64,000 nt of DNA from QHWT01 sp963755695 (GTDB lineage Bacteria; Acidobacteriota; Vicinamibacteria; Vicinamibacterales; 2-12-FULL-66-21). The stretch spans positions 1,426,001 through 1,490,000 of the forward strand of contig CAVWLB010000010.1 in assembly GCA_963755695.1 (NCBI GenBank), given 5' to 3'. Positions 21,530-33,139 of the stretch are shown one piece after another. The notes under the pieces were generated by a model. That model did not search any database. It saw only the letters and a list, made by a program, of their open reading frames with translations, and had not been told where the DNA came from. Each line of letters starts with the position of its first letter. Position 1 is the stretch's first letter. The position numbers and the translations under genes are program-made.

Positions 21530-21808
21530 TGAGTCGTGCGACGTGGCGATCCTCAACGCGCTGGGCCTGCACGCGCGCGCCGCGGCGAAGTTCGTCCATA
21601 CCGCGGGACGGTTCAGCCTCGCACATCCGGGTCGCGCGCGGCGGACGCGGAGATGGACGGCAAGAGCATCATGGGACTGCTGCTGCTCGGCGGCGGCGCA
21701 GGGCAGCACGATCACGCATCACCGCCGACGGGCCGGACGAAGCAGACGCGATCGCCGCGCTGTGCGCGCTGGTCGAGCGCGGATTCGACGAGGTCGCCAT
21801 GCGCCTGA
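21530..21808 (+). CDS. phosphocarrier protein HPr, frame-disrupted
   Basis: After allowing frame changes near 21545, 21630, 21700 and 21725 the reading is MSRA, ILNALGLHARAAAKFVHTAG with the EI-phosphorylated His, EMDGKSIMGLLLLGG carrying the HprK-target serine, and ADGPDEADAIAALCALVERG. This is a full HPr of about 88 residues. In the last frame segment no stop separates it from the enzyme I sequence that follows; the 21808 stop belongs to an adjacent frame. Whether HPr and EI are separate, overlapping genes or one fused protein cannot be settled because of the indels. Confidence 0.85.
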
Positions 21809-23550
21809 ACGGCCTCGGCGTCTCGCCGGGCATCGGCATCGGACGCGCGCTGGTGGTGACGCGCGGCACGGGCAACCTGCGCTTCCGCATCCCGGAACGC
21901 CGCATCGACGTCGAGCTCGCGCGCCTCGATGCCGCGCGCGCGCAGTCGCGCGAGCAGCTCGAGCACATCAAGGAGCGGATGGCCGCTGCCGCCGGCGCCG
22001 AGCACGCGTATCTGTTCGACGCGCAGCTGCTGATGCTCGACGATCCGATGCTGGTCGATCGCGCCGCGGCGGTCATCAGGGCGGAACGGCTCAACGCCGA
22101 GTCGGCGCTCCACCGCGCGCTCGACGAAGTCGTCGGCGCTGTTCGATCAGGCCGACGACCCCTACCTGCGCGAGCGCAAGGGGGACGTCGCCGACGTCGT
22201 CGGCCGGCTGTGCATGAACCTGCGGACCAACGGCGATCCGGTCGATCTCTTCCGCGACATCGAAGGGCCGCTGGTGCTCGTCGCCGACGAGCTGAGCCCG
22301 TCGCTCATCGCGCAGCTCGACTGGCAGCGGCTCGCCGGCTTCGTCACCGACGCGGGCAGCTGGACGTATCACACCGCCATCCTCGCGCGCTCGATCCACG
22401 TGCCCGCCGTCGCGGGCCTGCGCCACGCCAGCAGCCGTGATTCCGCCTGGCGCGCTTGTTCGCGGTCGACGGCAGCAGCGGCGAGGTGCTGGTCGAGCCG
22501 TCCGCGGAGGTCCTGGCGGAGCTCGAGTCGCGCGCGAAGAAGCGACGCGCCTACGAGCAGATCGCTCGACGGAGTACGGCGAACTGCCGTCGGTGACGCA
22601 GGACGGCACGCACGATCCGCGATCGAAGCCAACGTCGAGCTGCCGGAAGAAGCCGCGCGCGCGCGCGCAGCGCGGCGCCGAAGGGATCGGCCTTTACCGA
22701 TCGGAGTTCCTGCTGGCCGGGACGACCGCCGCCGGCCTCGACGAGGACGCGCAGTACGACGTCTACCGCCGTCTGATCGACGGCATGAGCGGCGGCCGCG
22801 TCACCGTGCGCACGTTCGACGTTACCGAGGCGCAGCTCGGCCTCGGCGCACGGCAGGCGGTCACAATCGCGCCGCCGCTCGGCCTTCGCGGACTGCGGCT
22901 CAGCCTGTCGTTCGACGAGGTCTTCCAGGCGCAGCTGCGCGCACTGCTGCGGGCCGCCGTCCACGGGCCGCTGCGGATCATGTTCCCGTTCGTCACGGGG
23001 GTCGAGGAGGTGCGGCTCGCGCGCGCCGCGGTCGCGACTGCGCGCCGAGATCGCTGCGGGCGCGCGGCATCTCGCCGCCGCCGACGTGCCGATCGGCATC
23101 ATGATCGAGGTGCCGTCGGCGGCGCTGACGTCGATCTGCTGGCCGACGAAGCGGACTTCTTCAGCATCGGCACCAACGATCTGATTCAGTACTGCCTGGC
23201 GGTCGATCGCACGGACGACCGCGTGTCCGGACATGTACGCGCCGCTGCACCCGGCGATCCTGCGCGTGCTGCGCCAGGTGGCGCGCGGCGCGCGCCGACG
23301 CCGGACGTTCCGGTCTCGGTCTGCGGCGAAATGGCCGCCGATCCGGTGCTGCTGCCGCTGCTGGCCGGCCTCGGCCTGCGCGAGTTCAGCATGACGCCCG
23401 CGGCGATTCCCGCTGGCGAAGCAGGTCGTCCGCGGCCTGCAGCATCGCCGAGACGATCACGCCTGGCCAGCCGCGCGCTGAAGGCGGCGACCGCCGACCG
23501 ACGTCGAGCGGACGCTGGCGGAGTTCCTGTCGCCGGCGCAGACGAACTGA
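21798..23550 (+). CDS. ptsI: phosphoenolpyruvate-protein phosphotransferase (PTS enzyme I)
   Basis: Transfers phosphate from PEP to HPr. The N-terminus is MRLNGLGVSPGIGIGRALVV. The phosphohistidine motif is DAGSWTYHTAILARSIHVP at about 22350-22405. GIGLYRSEFLLAG, RTFDVTEAQLGLG, IMFPFVTGVEEVRLAR, IMIEVPSAAL and FFSIGTNDLIQYCLAVDRTD follow in order, and VSVCGEMAADPVLLPLLAGL precedes the end SPAQTN-stop at 23548-23550. About 583 residues, normal length. The RTFD block has VTEAQLG where many EI proteins have GGDK, a deviation of the PEP-site loop worth noting. Frame changes occur near 22145, 22440, 22565, 22615, 23035, 23230 and 23410. Confidence 0.94.
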
Positions 23551-23584
23551 GATTGACCCGACCTTGTCACGCTGAGGAGCGAGA

Positions 23585-23952
23585 GTGAGCGAGATCACGA
23601 AAGTCGAGAAACCCTGGGGCTACGAGCTGCACTGGGCGAAGACGGATCGGTACGTCGGCAAGCTGATTCACGTCAACGCCGGCCATGCGCTCAGCCTGCA
23701 GTACCACAACCAGAAGGACGAAACGATCTTCCTCTGGTCCGGGCGGATGCTGTTCGAGATCGCGGGGCCACGAAGGCACCGCGAGGACCGCTGACGCAGC
23801 GCGAGATGCAGCCGGGCGAGGCCGTCCACGTCACGCCGAAGACGGTGCACCGCATGACGGCGATCACCGACTGCGACATCTTCGAGGTCTCGACGCCGGA
23901 GCTGCACGACGTCGTGCGGCTGGAGGACCGGTACGGCCGGCAAAGTCCCTAA
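23585..23952 (+). CDS. cupin-domain protein, mannose-6-phosphate isomerase-like
   Basis: A single-domain cupin of about 122 residues. SEITKVEKPWGYELHWAKTD resembles the start of type II phosphomannose isomerases and related cupins. Metal ligands are in SLQYHNQKDETIFLWSGRM (H, H/Q, E) and VHVTPKTVHRMTAI (H). One frame change near 23770. It follows ptsI by 34 bases, which suggests a sugar-phosphate role, but isomerase activity of such stand-alone cupins cannot be deduced. Start GTG at 23585. Confidence 0.8.
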
Positions 23953-24033
23953 CCATGTCGTCGGTGGTCAGCCATCGGCGAACGGGCATCCAGCGGCTGA
24001 CGAGCGGGTCGCGAACTCTGAAAGGACGACAGG

Positions 24034-24506
24034 ATGGGTAGCGTGAACAAAGTGATTCTGGTCGGCAATCTCGGGCGCGACGCCGAGCTGCGCTACACGC
24101 CGGGCGGAGCGCCGGTCGCGACGCTCAACCTGGCCACGACCGAGGTCTGGAACGACAAGGCGTCGGGCCAGAAGCAGGAAAAGACGGAGTGGCACCGCGT
24201 CGTGCTGTGGGGCAAGTCGGCGGAGTCGCTGTCGGAGTACCTCACGAAGGGCAAGCAGATCTACGTCGAGGGCCGCCTGCAGACGCGCCAGTGGGACGAC
24301 AAGGACGGCAACAAGCGCTACACCACCGAAATTCGCGGCGACCGCATCGTCCTGCTTGGCGGCGGCGGTGGCGGCGGCATGGGTGGCGCGGCCGCGCCCA
24401 GCGCGCAGCGCGGCGCCGGCGCCGGCGCCGGCGCCGGCGGTGGCGAACACTGGAGCCGATGGGCGAGCCGATCAGCGAGCTGACCGACGACGATATTCCG
24501 TTCTAG
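24034..24506 (+). CDS. ssb: single-stranded DNA-binding protein
   Basis: OB-fold ssDNA-binding protein of about 157 residues. MGSVNKVILVGNLGRDAELR, TEWHRVVLWGKSAESLSEYL and IYVEGRLQTRQWDDKDGNKR are canonical. A Gly/Ala linker (GGGGGGGMGGAAAPSAQRG and a GAGAGAG run) follows. The C-terminal protein-interaction tip is DDDIPF, reached after one frame change near 24452. A GGACGACAGG sequence precedes the ATG. Confidence 0.96.
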
Positions 24507-24628
24507 ACAAAGCCTGAAGGCGAAGACGGAAGGCTGAAGCCGGAAGCCCGGATCATCAGTCCGTTCAGTCCAGTCTTCAGCTGCAGTCTGCCTAATCTGC
24601 AGTCTGCAGTCTGCAATCTTCAGTGTTC
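24507..24628. repeat. CTGAAG/CTTCAG and CTGCAGTCTGCAATC foldback island
   Basis: The gap between ssb and the convergent cpoB carries CTGAAGGCGAAGACGGAAGG-type words on the left and CTTCAG, CTGCAGTCTG and CTGCAATCTTCAG on the right. It could act as a two-way terminator. Words AATCTGCAGTCT and CAATCT are shared with the guaA-dnaE island. Confidence 0.7.
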
Positions 24629-25498
24629 TTACTCGCTCCTGTTCAGCCGCTCCAGCGCCTGCCGCGCCTGGCTGGCGGATCGACGGCGCTCGGGATAGTT
24701 CTGACAGCCGTCTCGTAGGCCTTCTTCGCGTCATCGAGCTGATTCATCCGCTCGTAGGTCTGGCCGAGCTTGTAGTACGCCTCGGACACGCGATCGGCCT
24801 CTGCGGGTAGTCGGTGATCACCTTCTGGAACGCGTCGCGCGGCTTCGGCCATTTGCCCTGGTTGTAGTACGAATGCCGATGTTGCAACTGGGCCTCGGCC
24901 GCCTTGGGCGTCGCGGAAACGCCTGGATGAAGCCTGGAAGCCCTGGATCGCCAGGTCGTAGCGGCCGGCGGTGTAGTCGTCGATAGCTGGTGTCGAACAT
25001 CCGCTGCGGCGAGACGCCGAGCGGCACGGTTGGTCGTCGCGGTCGGGGCGGCAGCGGCGTCGGCGCCGGAGCCGCGCCGGCCGCGGTCGGTCAGCGCCCG
25101 CCGGCGGCGGGGCCGCAGCCTGCGGCGCTGGCTGCGACGCGATGGCCTGGCGCAGCGCTTCGATCTCCTGCGAGACCGACGAGATCCGCACGTTGGTGTC
25201 GTCGGTCTTCTCGCGCAGCACGCGCACGTTGTCGCCGATGTTGGTCGATCGCCAGCGTCTGATCGGCCATCGCCTTGCGCATGCGCCGCGGACTGATCGT
25301 CGAGCTTGGTGACACCGTCTTCAGCGTGTCCTGCAGCGTGCCGAGCAGCTGCCTGCAGCTGCTGCTGCTGCTCCTGCAGCATCCGGATCTCGGCCATCAG
25401 CTGCAGATGTTCCTTGTTGGCGGCCGCGGACGCCGGCGCGCCAGGCGGCGACGATCAAGGCGAGCAAGAAGCGACGTGCGCGCAATCGTCATGCGCAT
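24629..25498 (-). CDS. cpoB: Tol-Pal system periplasmic protein CpoB/YbgF, frame-disrupted
   Basis: Periplasmic coiled-coil plus TPR protein that coordinates wall synthesis with outer-membrane constriction in enterobacteria. The signal peptide begins MTIARTSLLA. A coiled coil follows (MAEIRMLQEQQQQLQA; VRVLREKTDDTNVRISSVSQ), then a Pro/Ala linker and TPR repeats (MFDTSY, DDYTAGRYDLAIQGFQ, YYNQGKWPKPRDAFQKVITD, EAYYKLGQTYERMNQLDDAK). It ends QALERLNRSE-stop. About 285 residues with at least six frame changes. The last gene of the tol-pal operon. Confidence 0.88.
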
Positions 25499-25539
25499 CG
25501 TTAAATCACCTAATCTGCAAATGTACCAATCACCCGATC

Positions 25540-26108
25540 CTACTTGCTCGTGACGACGAAGTGCGCGCGGCGGTTCTTCGACCACGCGGCTTCGTCGTGG
25601 CCCGGATCGAAGGGAAATTCCTTGCCGTAGCTGACGGTGCGCAGCCGATCCGTCGGGAATCGCCGAGCGACACGAGGTAGGTCTTGGCCGCCAGCGCCCG
25701 CTTCTCGCCGAGCGCGAGATTGTATTCGGCGGTGCCGCGCTCGTCGCAGTGCCCCTCGATGGTGATGACCCACGTCGGGTACTTCTTGCAGGATCGTCGG
25801 CGTTCGTGTTCAGCGCCTGCTGGCCGGCGCTGGTCGACCTCGGAGCTGTCGAGCGGGAAGAACACCGGCTGGAACGGCGAGTTCTTGTTGATGACGTCGA
25901 GGTCGCTGCCCGCCGAGCGGATCGTCGCGTAATCGTCGGCTCCGGCGGAATCGGTGGCGTCTCGGGCACCGGTTCCGGGCGGCGCAGGTGGACGGGCGGT
26001 CGTGGTCGGGAGCCGTCGGCGGCGGCGGCGGCAGTCGGCCGCGCGACCGGCGGCTTCTTCTTGCCGCAGGCGCCGCGCCGAGCGCAAGCGCAATCGATCA
26101 CGGCACAC
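25540..26108 (-). CDS. pal: peptidoglycan-associated lipoprotein Pal, frame-disrupted
   Basis: Outer-membrane lipoprotein that binds peptidoglycan and TolB. The OmpA-like domain is clear: FFPLDSSEVD, WVITIEGHCDERGTAEYNLA, LGEKRALAAKTYLVSLG, RTVSYGKEFPFDPGHDEAAW and KNRRAHFVVTSK-stop. The N-terminus shows CGKKKPPVARPT preceded, after a frame correction, by a probable lipobox LGAAC; the signal peptide start near 26108 is uncertain. Frame changes lie near 25655, 25795, 25830 and 26065. About 188 residues. Confidence 0.92.
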
Positions 26109-26154
26109 AGCGATATCGTGTGATTTCGTCTCTCATCTCGCTCTCAGTCTCCGT

Positions 26155-27642
26155 TTATCGCTTGTCGAACGTGTACTCTCGGACGTCGTCGATCGAGTCC
26201 CACGCACTTCGCATCCCGCCGCTCGCGTCACCTGCGACCAGTTCGGATACCCGTTGTTTCCCTCGCGCGTGATCTGGCGCAGATCGTTGCCGTCGCGCGC
26301 GATGGTGAAGATCTGCTGCTTGCCGTTGCGCGTCGAGGTGAACGCGATGTGGCGGCCGTTGGGCGAGAACGCCGGGCTCTCGTTGCTGCCGATGCCGTCG
26401 GTGACGCTGCGTCGCCTCGCCGGTTGGCGAAGCTGTAGATCTTGATGTCGAAGCCCGGCGCCGGTGCGCGACGCGTAGGCGATCTCGTTGAACGGCGCCG
26501 CGCGACCACGTCGGGCGATCGCACCAGGACTCGCTGGTCAGCTTCCGCTGGCCGGTGCCGTCGGCGTTCATGATGTAGATCTGCGGGTTGCCGGTGCGGT
26601 CCGACACCCACGCGATCTGGTTGCCGGTCGGCGACCACGTCGGCGTGACGTCGATCGTCGGGTTGTTGGTCAGCCGCCGCAGGCCGCTGCCGTCGCGGTT
26701 CATGACGTAGATCTCGGGGTTGCCGTCGCGGTTCGACGTGAACGCGATCTTGCGTGCCATCGGGCGACCAGGCCGGCAGGTAATTCTGCTTGTCGGGGCT
26801 GCCGTTCGGCGGGCGTCTGCCGGACGCCCTTGTAGATGTAGCGACACGATGATGTCCTGGAACATGCCGAACTGCCCGACGGCGATAGCTCGTGTAGGCG
26901 AGCGCCTGACCGTCGGGCGACCACGCCGGCGCGACGTTCAGCGTCTTGCTGACGGTGACGCGCCGCGGGTTCGCGCCGTCGTAGTCGGCGAAGTAGATCT
27001 CCTTGATGTCGCGATCTCCCGACGGTCCAGTCATCCGCTCGGCGTCGCGATCGGAGGCGAACGCCAGCTTCGTCCGCGCGACGCCGCGCAGTCCGCGCAG
27101 CTGCATGATGGATCTCGTCGCAGATCGTGTGCGCGTACAGGCGCGGGATTGGCGATCGAGCCCGCTGTATTCCTTGCCGAGCGCCGTCCGGCCCGGAGCT
27201 CACCTCGATCGACTTGCACCTGCACGACCGACGCCGCTCGCGGTCTTCTCGGACGCTGCCGACGATCAGGCCGTTCGCGTTCAGCTCACTCCACCGGTCG
27301 AGCTGCACCTCGTCGAGCGACGGTGCGGCTTCGGCACGGTGGCGGTCACGTCCTTCCCGATCATGTAGAACTCGCGCTCGAACTCGAGTCGTCGAACAGC
27401 ACGTCGGCGATGGTCTTCGCCGCCGCGACCGTTTCCGCGTCAGAGGAGAGCGGCAATGAACGGCGCGATCGCCAGCTTCGGCGGAAGTCCGCCGGCACCG
27501 CTCGATGGCGACGGTGACGTCGCTCGGCTGCTGCGGCTGCGAAGGTGGCGCGGGTGGCTGCTGCTGTTCGGCCGAAAAGTGAGAGCGATGCGGCCGCCGC
27601 AAGCGCGGCGATCGTAGCAAATCGGATCGGTGATGTCGTCAT
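26155..27642 (-). CDS. tolB: Tol-Pal system beta-propeller protein TolB, frame-disrupted
   Basis: Periplasmic propeller that binds Pal and links it to TolA. The signal peptide is MTTSPIRFATIAALAAAASL. The D1 domain has PPKLAIAPFIA and AKTIADVLFDDLEFEREFYM. Propeller blades contain TolB repeats: NVAPAWSPDGQALAYTS, PAWSPDG, GNPEIYVMNRDGSGLRRLTN, TPTWSPTGNQIAWVSDRTGN and IYIMNADGTGQRKLTSE. About 490 residues with eight or more frame changes. The C-terminus is ambiguous between a YPNWS-type end near 26228 and the frame ending YTFDKR at 26155. The ATG overlaps the tonB stop. Confidence 0.93.
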
Positions 27643-28430
27643 CGTTTGAATTGAAACAGCGAGGTGGACGGTCAACTGCTCGCCGGTGAACGCCGCCGGC
27701 AGCGGCGGCAACTGCTTCGTCTGCACGACGGCGCGCTGCGCGGCCAGGTTCAGGAAGGGCGCGCTTTGCTTCTCGACCTCGACGTCGGTGATCGTGCCGT
27801 CGCGCTGAATCGTGAACTTGATCATCACGGTGCCATCGACGCCCTGGTTCTGCTGCCAGTTCCGCTGGACGAGCTGCACCAGCGTGGTCAGATATTCGGG
27901 ACAGCAGAAGTTCGCGTAGTCGGTGATACGCGGTACCCGCTGCCGCCGCCGCCGGTCGCCAGCCCGCCGAACGGCACGCGCCTGCCCGCCGGTCTCGACC
28001 CGCGCGGTCCCTTGCTTCACTTCCGGGCCCTGTCGTCGGCGTGCGCCGTGAAGCTGCGGCTCGTTCTTCTTCGGCTCCAGCCTTCGCGACCGCCTTCGGC
28101 TGCGGCTTCGCGGTCTTCAACGGCTCGACCATCTCCGGCTTGGCCAGCGCAGGAGGCGCCTGCTCGTTCGGTTTCACAGTATTCGGGGCCGCTTGCTGCA
28201 CCGGCTTCGCGGAAATCGCCGTCATGCCCTGCCGCGGCCCCGGCGCGCCGCCAAGCGAGATCGCCATCGTCGACGTCTGGTCGTCCTTCACCGACGAGCC
28301 CCAGTCCGCCGGCATGAAGGCCACCGCCGCGATGAGCACCGCATGGGCGGCGAGCGACAGCCACACCATGCGGCTGAGCTTGTCCGCCTCGCGCGAGCGA
28401 TCGATCAGGATCTTCGGTGACGGCGTCCAT
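27639..28430 (-). CDS. TonB-family energy transducer in the TolA position
   Basis: Inner-membrane-anchored energy transducer. After MDAVTE, and a frame change, it reads KILIDRSREADKLSRMVWLS then LAAHAVLIAAVAFMPADW (TM around residues 25-45). A Pro/Lys/Ala-rich periplasmic spacer follows (QQAAPNTVKPNEQAPPALAK, PQPKAVAKAG). The C-terminal TonB domain is DGTVMIKFTIQRDGTITDVE, VEKQSAPFLNLAAQRAVV, LPPLPAAFTGEQLTVHL and ends FQFKR-stop, which overlaps the tolB ATG. It lies exactly where tolA sits in enterobacteria, so it probably does the TolA job. About 263 residues. Confidence 0.88.
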
Positions 28431-28437
28431 CGATGGT

Positions 28438-28908
28438 TCAGGGCTGACGCTCGACCGGGCGCGTGGAGATTGCCGACCTTCTCGACGCCTGCCTCTTTCA
28501 GCTTGTCGATGACGGACATGAAATCCTGATCGTCACGGCGGCCATCGGCGCGGACGAAGACGCGACTTGTCGTCGCGTTCGAGCATCGCCTGCTTCATGC
28601 GCTCCTGCAGGATCTCGACCCGGACTTCGTCGTTGCCGATCTGCACGATGTGATCCTTGGCAAAGCTCGCCGGAATGGTGACGTAGAGCGGCTGCGCGGT
28701 GACCGGCGTCGCGCGTCGCGCCTGCGGCAGGTTCACCGGCAAGTCCCTGCGTCATCATCGGCGCGGCCACCATGAAGATGATGAGCAGCACGAGCATCAC
28801 GTCGACGAGCGGGACGACGTTGATTTCGGCGAGCGAGGTGGAGACACGCGCGCCGCGCGCCCGTCGTCCTCGTCCGCCGCTGTTGCCGTTTTGCTGAACC
28901 TTTGGCAT
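28438..28908 (-). CDS. tolR: TolR/ExbD-family biopolymer transport protein
   Basis: Proton-channel partner of TolQ. Start at MPKVQQNGNSGGRGRR. The single membrane segment with the conserved Asp is INVVPLVDVMLVLLIIFMVA. The periplasmic domain shows MTQGLAGEPAAG in one frame and GLPVNLPQARRATPV in the correct one. The end, after a frame change near 28459, is VIDKLKEAGVEKVG, then ISTRPVERQP-stop, typical of TolR. About 156 residues; frame changes near 28740, 28560, 28530 and 28459. An in-frame codon at 28923 could also start. Confidence 0.93.
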
Positions 28909-28918
28909 GGCTGTCTCT

Positions 28919-29070
28919 AACAATCGAAGAAACCGAAGAACATCGAAGGGTCGAAGGAGCTAATCACGTGTGTCGAAGGAGCGATGAAACCTGTCTTGCT
29001 GATCCTTCGATTGACCCTAGTTGATCGATTCCTTCGATTCCTTCGCTCCCCTTCGATTTCTTCGATTGTA
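28919..29070. repeat. long imperfect inverted repeat of (A)TCGAAG words between tolR and tolQ
   Basis: CAATCGAAGAAACCGAAG (28921-28938) pairs with CTTCGATTTCTTCGATTG (29051-29068) at 17 of 18 positions. The arms continue with GGGTCGAAGGAGC and TCGAAGGAGC on the left and GATCCTTCGATT and CCTTCGATTCCTTCGCTCC on the right. There are no coding features. A transcript running from tolQ to tolR would carry this large hairpin. Confidence 0.8.
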
Positions 29071-29074
29071 AAAA

Positions 29075-29095
29075 GCAACTCTCACGTGAAGTTGC
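29075..29095. other. palindrome with parS-like core at the tolQ stop
   Basis: GCAACTCTCACGTGAAGTTGC is a perfect 20-base palindrome if one C is ignored. Its centre, with that C ignored, is TTCACGTGAA, identical to the central 10 bases of the ParB site parS; the outer bases differ. It overlaps the tolQ stop codon (29082-29084). Confidence 0.4.
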
Positions 29096-29933
29096 GCTCC
29101 GAGATGTTCAGGAACTCGAGCGAGAAGTCGTCCATCTCCGCGGCGAACTCCTTCACCCTGTTCGTGAAGTGGTTGTAGAAGTAGACCGCCGGCACGGCGG
29201 CGAAGAGACCGGCGGCGGTCGCCATCGAGCGCTTCGGCAATGCCGGGGGCGACGACGTTGAGGCTCGTCGACCCTTGCGCGCCGATGTTCTGGAACGCCG
29301 CCATGATGCCCCACACCGTGCCGAACAGCCCGATGAACGGCGTGATGCTGGCCGTCGTCGCAAGAAACGGCACCCGCTTCTCGAGCTTGCCGACCTCGAT
29401 CGTCGTCGCGCGCAGCAGTGCCCGATCGACGGCGTCGAGGCTCTTCAGTGTTGGACGCGCGTGGACCGGCCGTCGGCCTGGTTCGGTCCGTCTGGTACCT
29501 GTCGATGCTGCCGAAGCTGCGTGTTCAGCTCGGCGTAGCCCGACTGAAAGATGCCGACGAGCGGGCTGGCGCTGACGCTCGAACAGATCGCCTGCACTTC
29601 CGAAAATTTCGTGCTCTTGCGGAAGACCTGCAGGAACGTCGTCGTGTTGCGCGACGGCGCGGCGGTACTGCCAGGTCTTGAAAAGGATGATGCCCCAGGA
29701 GACGGCGGAGAAGAGGAGCAGGATCAGCAGGACGCTCTTCGGTCAGCCAGTTCGGCATGGGCGATGAGCTGAACGAAATCGATGCCGCCGGCCCCAGACT
29801 CCGGCGCGCCCCTGCGCCTGCAGCGCAAGGGCGAAGTAGCCAAACGTGCGCAAACGCCTCCGTTGACGAACGATGCGCCGCTGGGACAGCGCAGACGAGC
29901 CGCAGACGTAACACGCACCAGATCCGCTGTCAA
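29082..29933 (-). CDS. tolQ: TolQ/ExbB-family proton channel protein, frame-disrupted
   Basis: Inner-membrane proton-channel subunit of the Tol system. GIDFVQLIAHAEL opens the recognisable part, then ILLLFSAVSWGIILFKTW-type TM1. Later FLATTASITPFIGLFGTVWG, IMAAFQNIGAQGSTSLNVVA and PGIAEAL are strongly conserved, and ATAAGLFAAVPAVYFYNHFT contains TM3. It ends EFLNISERNFT-stop. Frame changes lie near 29230, 29450, 29520, 29660 and 29735. The start is uncertain: no clear ATG precedes GIDFVQ in frame, and a codon near 29933 is used here. First gene of the tol-pal operon, divergent from recN. Confidence 0.9.
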
Positions 29934-30009
29934 ACATCTGATAGTATTGAACTTCCGCGCAGCCGCGGACGCTACCGGCTAACACCTCCGCGCCACATTA
30001 TTTCAAGGC

Positions 30010-31707
<1,698 letters not shown>

Positions 31708-31726
31708 ACCAGTGAATTCGGACCAA

Positions 31727-33105
31727 ATGAAATACCTGATCGAGACGTTCGGCTGCCAGATGAACGACCACGACTCCGAGCGGATGGCGGGGCTGCTCGA
31801 GCAGGCGGGCTACGAGCGCACCGACGACGATCGCGACGCCGACGTCGATCGTCATCAACACCTGCAGCGTGCGCGAGAAGGCCGAGGAGAAGCTCTACAC
31901 GCGTCTGGGCGAGATCCGCGTCCTGGCTGACGAGACCGGCACGCGTCCGATCGTCGCGGTCGCCGGCTGCGTCGCGCAGCAGGAAGGGGCGAAGCTCCTC
32001 TCGAAGACGAACGGTCAGGTGATCGACGTGATCGTCGGCACGCAGAGCCTCAAGCGGCTGCCGATGCTGCTCGCCGATGCGCAAGACGCGACGGCGAGCG
32101 GCGAGCGGCGCAGGCGAGCGGCCTCGGATCGATCTCAACCCGTACGACGACGTGTCGTTTCCGCTGGGGATCGCGCGGCGGGCAGATCCGGTCAAGGCCT
32201 ACGTCACGATCATCGAGGGCTGCAACGAGTTCTGCGCCTTCTGCGTGGTGCCGTACACGCGCGGCCACGAGCGGATGCGGCCGGACGCCGACATCCTGGC
32301 CGAGGTCCGCGCACGCGGCCGACACCGGCGCCCGGGAAGTGCAGCTGCTCGGCCAGATCGTCAACCACTACCAGGCGCCCGACGATCCGTCGTGCGACTT
32401 CGCGGAGCTGCTCGCGCGGGTCAACGACGTCGCCGGGCGTCGAGCGGATCCGCTTCGCGAGCCCGCATCCGCGCCACGTGACGCCGCGCATGATCGCAGG
32501 CGATGCGCGATCTGCCGAAGGTCTGCCGGCACCTGCACCTGCCGGTGCAGACCGGCTCGACGCGCGTGCTGCAGGCGATGCGGCGGCGCCACACGCGCGA
32601 GGACTACCTCGACCTCGTCGCCGCGCTGCGCGACGGCCATGCCGGACATCGCGCTGTCGACCGACATGATCGTCGGCTTCCCGGGCGAGACCGACGACGG
32701 ACTTCGAGGAGACGCTGTCGCTGACCGCGGCGGCGCGGTATCACAGCATGTTCTCGTTCAAGTACTCGCCGCGGCCGAACACGCTGGCGCTGAAGCGGCT
32801 GCCGGACGATGTGAGCGAGGACGGAGAAGACGCGGCGGATCGTCGCGCTGCAGGCGCTGCAGAAGCGGATCCAGGGGGAGCTGTTCGACGGCGGCCGTCG
32901 GACGGCGTCGAGGCGTGCTGGTCGACTGCGACGAGCCGGCGGCGCGACATGGGAGCTGTCGGGCCGCACGTCCGGCAACACGGTGGTGAACCTGCCGGGC
33001 GATCCGGCGTGGATCGGGCGGATCGTGCCGGTGACGATCACCGGCGCGAATCCGAACAGCCTGCGCGGGGAAGCCGTGCTTGACGCTGCCGCGGTGCGCG
33101 CCTGA
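31727..33105 (+). CDS. miaB: tRNA-2-methylthio-N6-dimethylallyladenosine synthase
   Basis: Radical-SAM methylthiotransferase modifying A37 of tRNA. About 459 residues. The N-terminal MTTase domain has MKYLIETFGCQMNDHDSERM and INTCSVREKAEEKLYTRLG with cluster cysteines, and VAVAGCVAQQEGAKLL. The radical-SAM motif is IEGCNEFCAFCVVPYTRGHE (Cx3Cx2C) at about 32213-32272. The C-terminal TRAM domain (LSGRTSGNTVVNLPGDPAWI) ends AAAVRA-stop. Frame changes lie near 31840, 32115, 32315, 32440, 32505, 32640, 32700, 32820, 32885 and 32945. Confidence 0.95.
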
Positions 33106-33139
33106 CTCCGGCGAGGGCGCACGCGCCAGGCGAGGATCA

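Noticed and set aside
24420..24450. GCCGGC run in ssb as a separate microsatellite element
   Set aside because: It encodes the Gly/Ala linker of SSB, which is commonly low in complexity.
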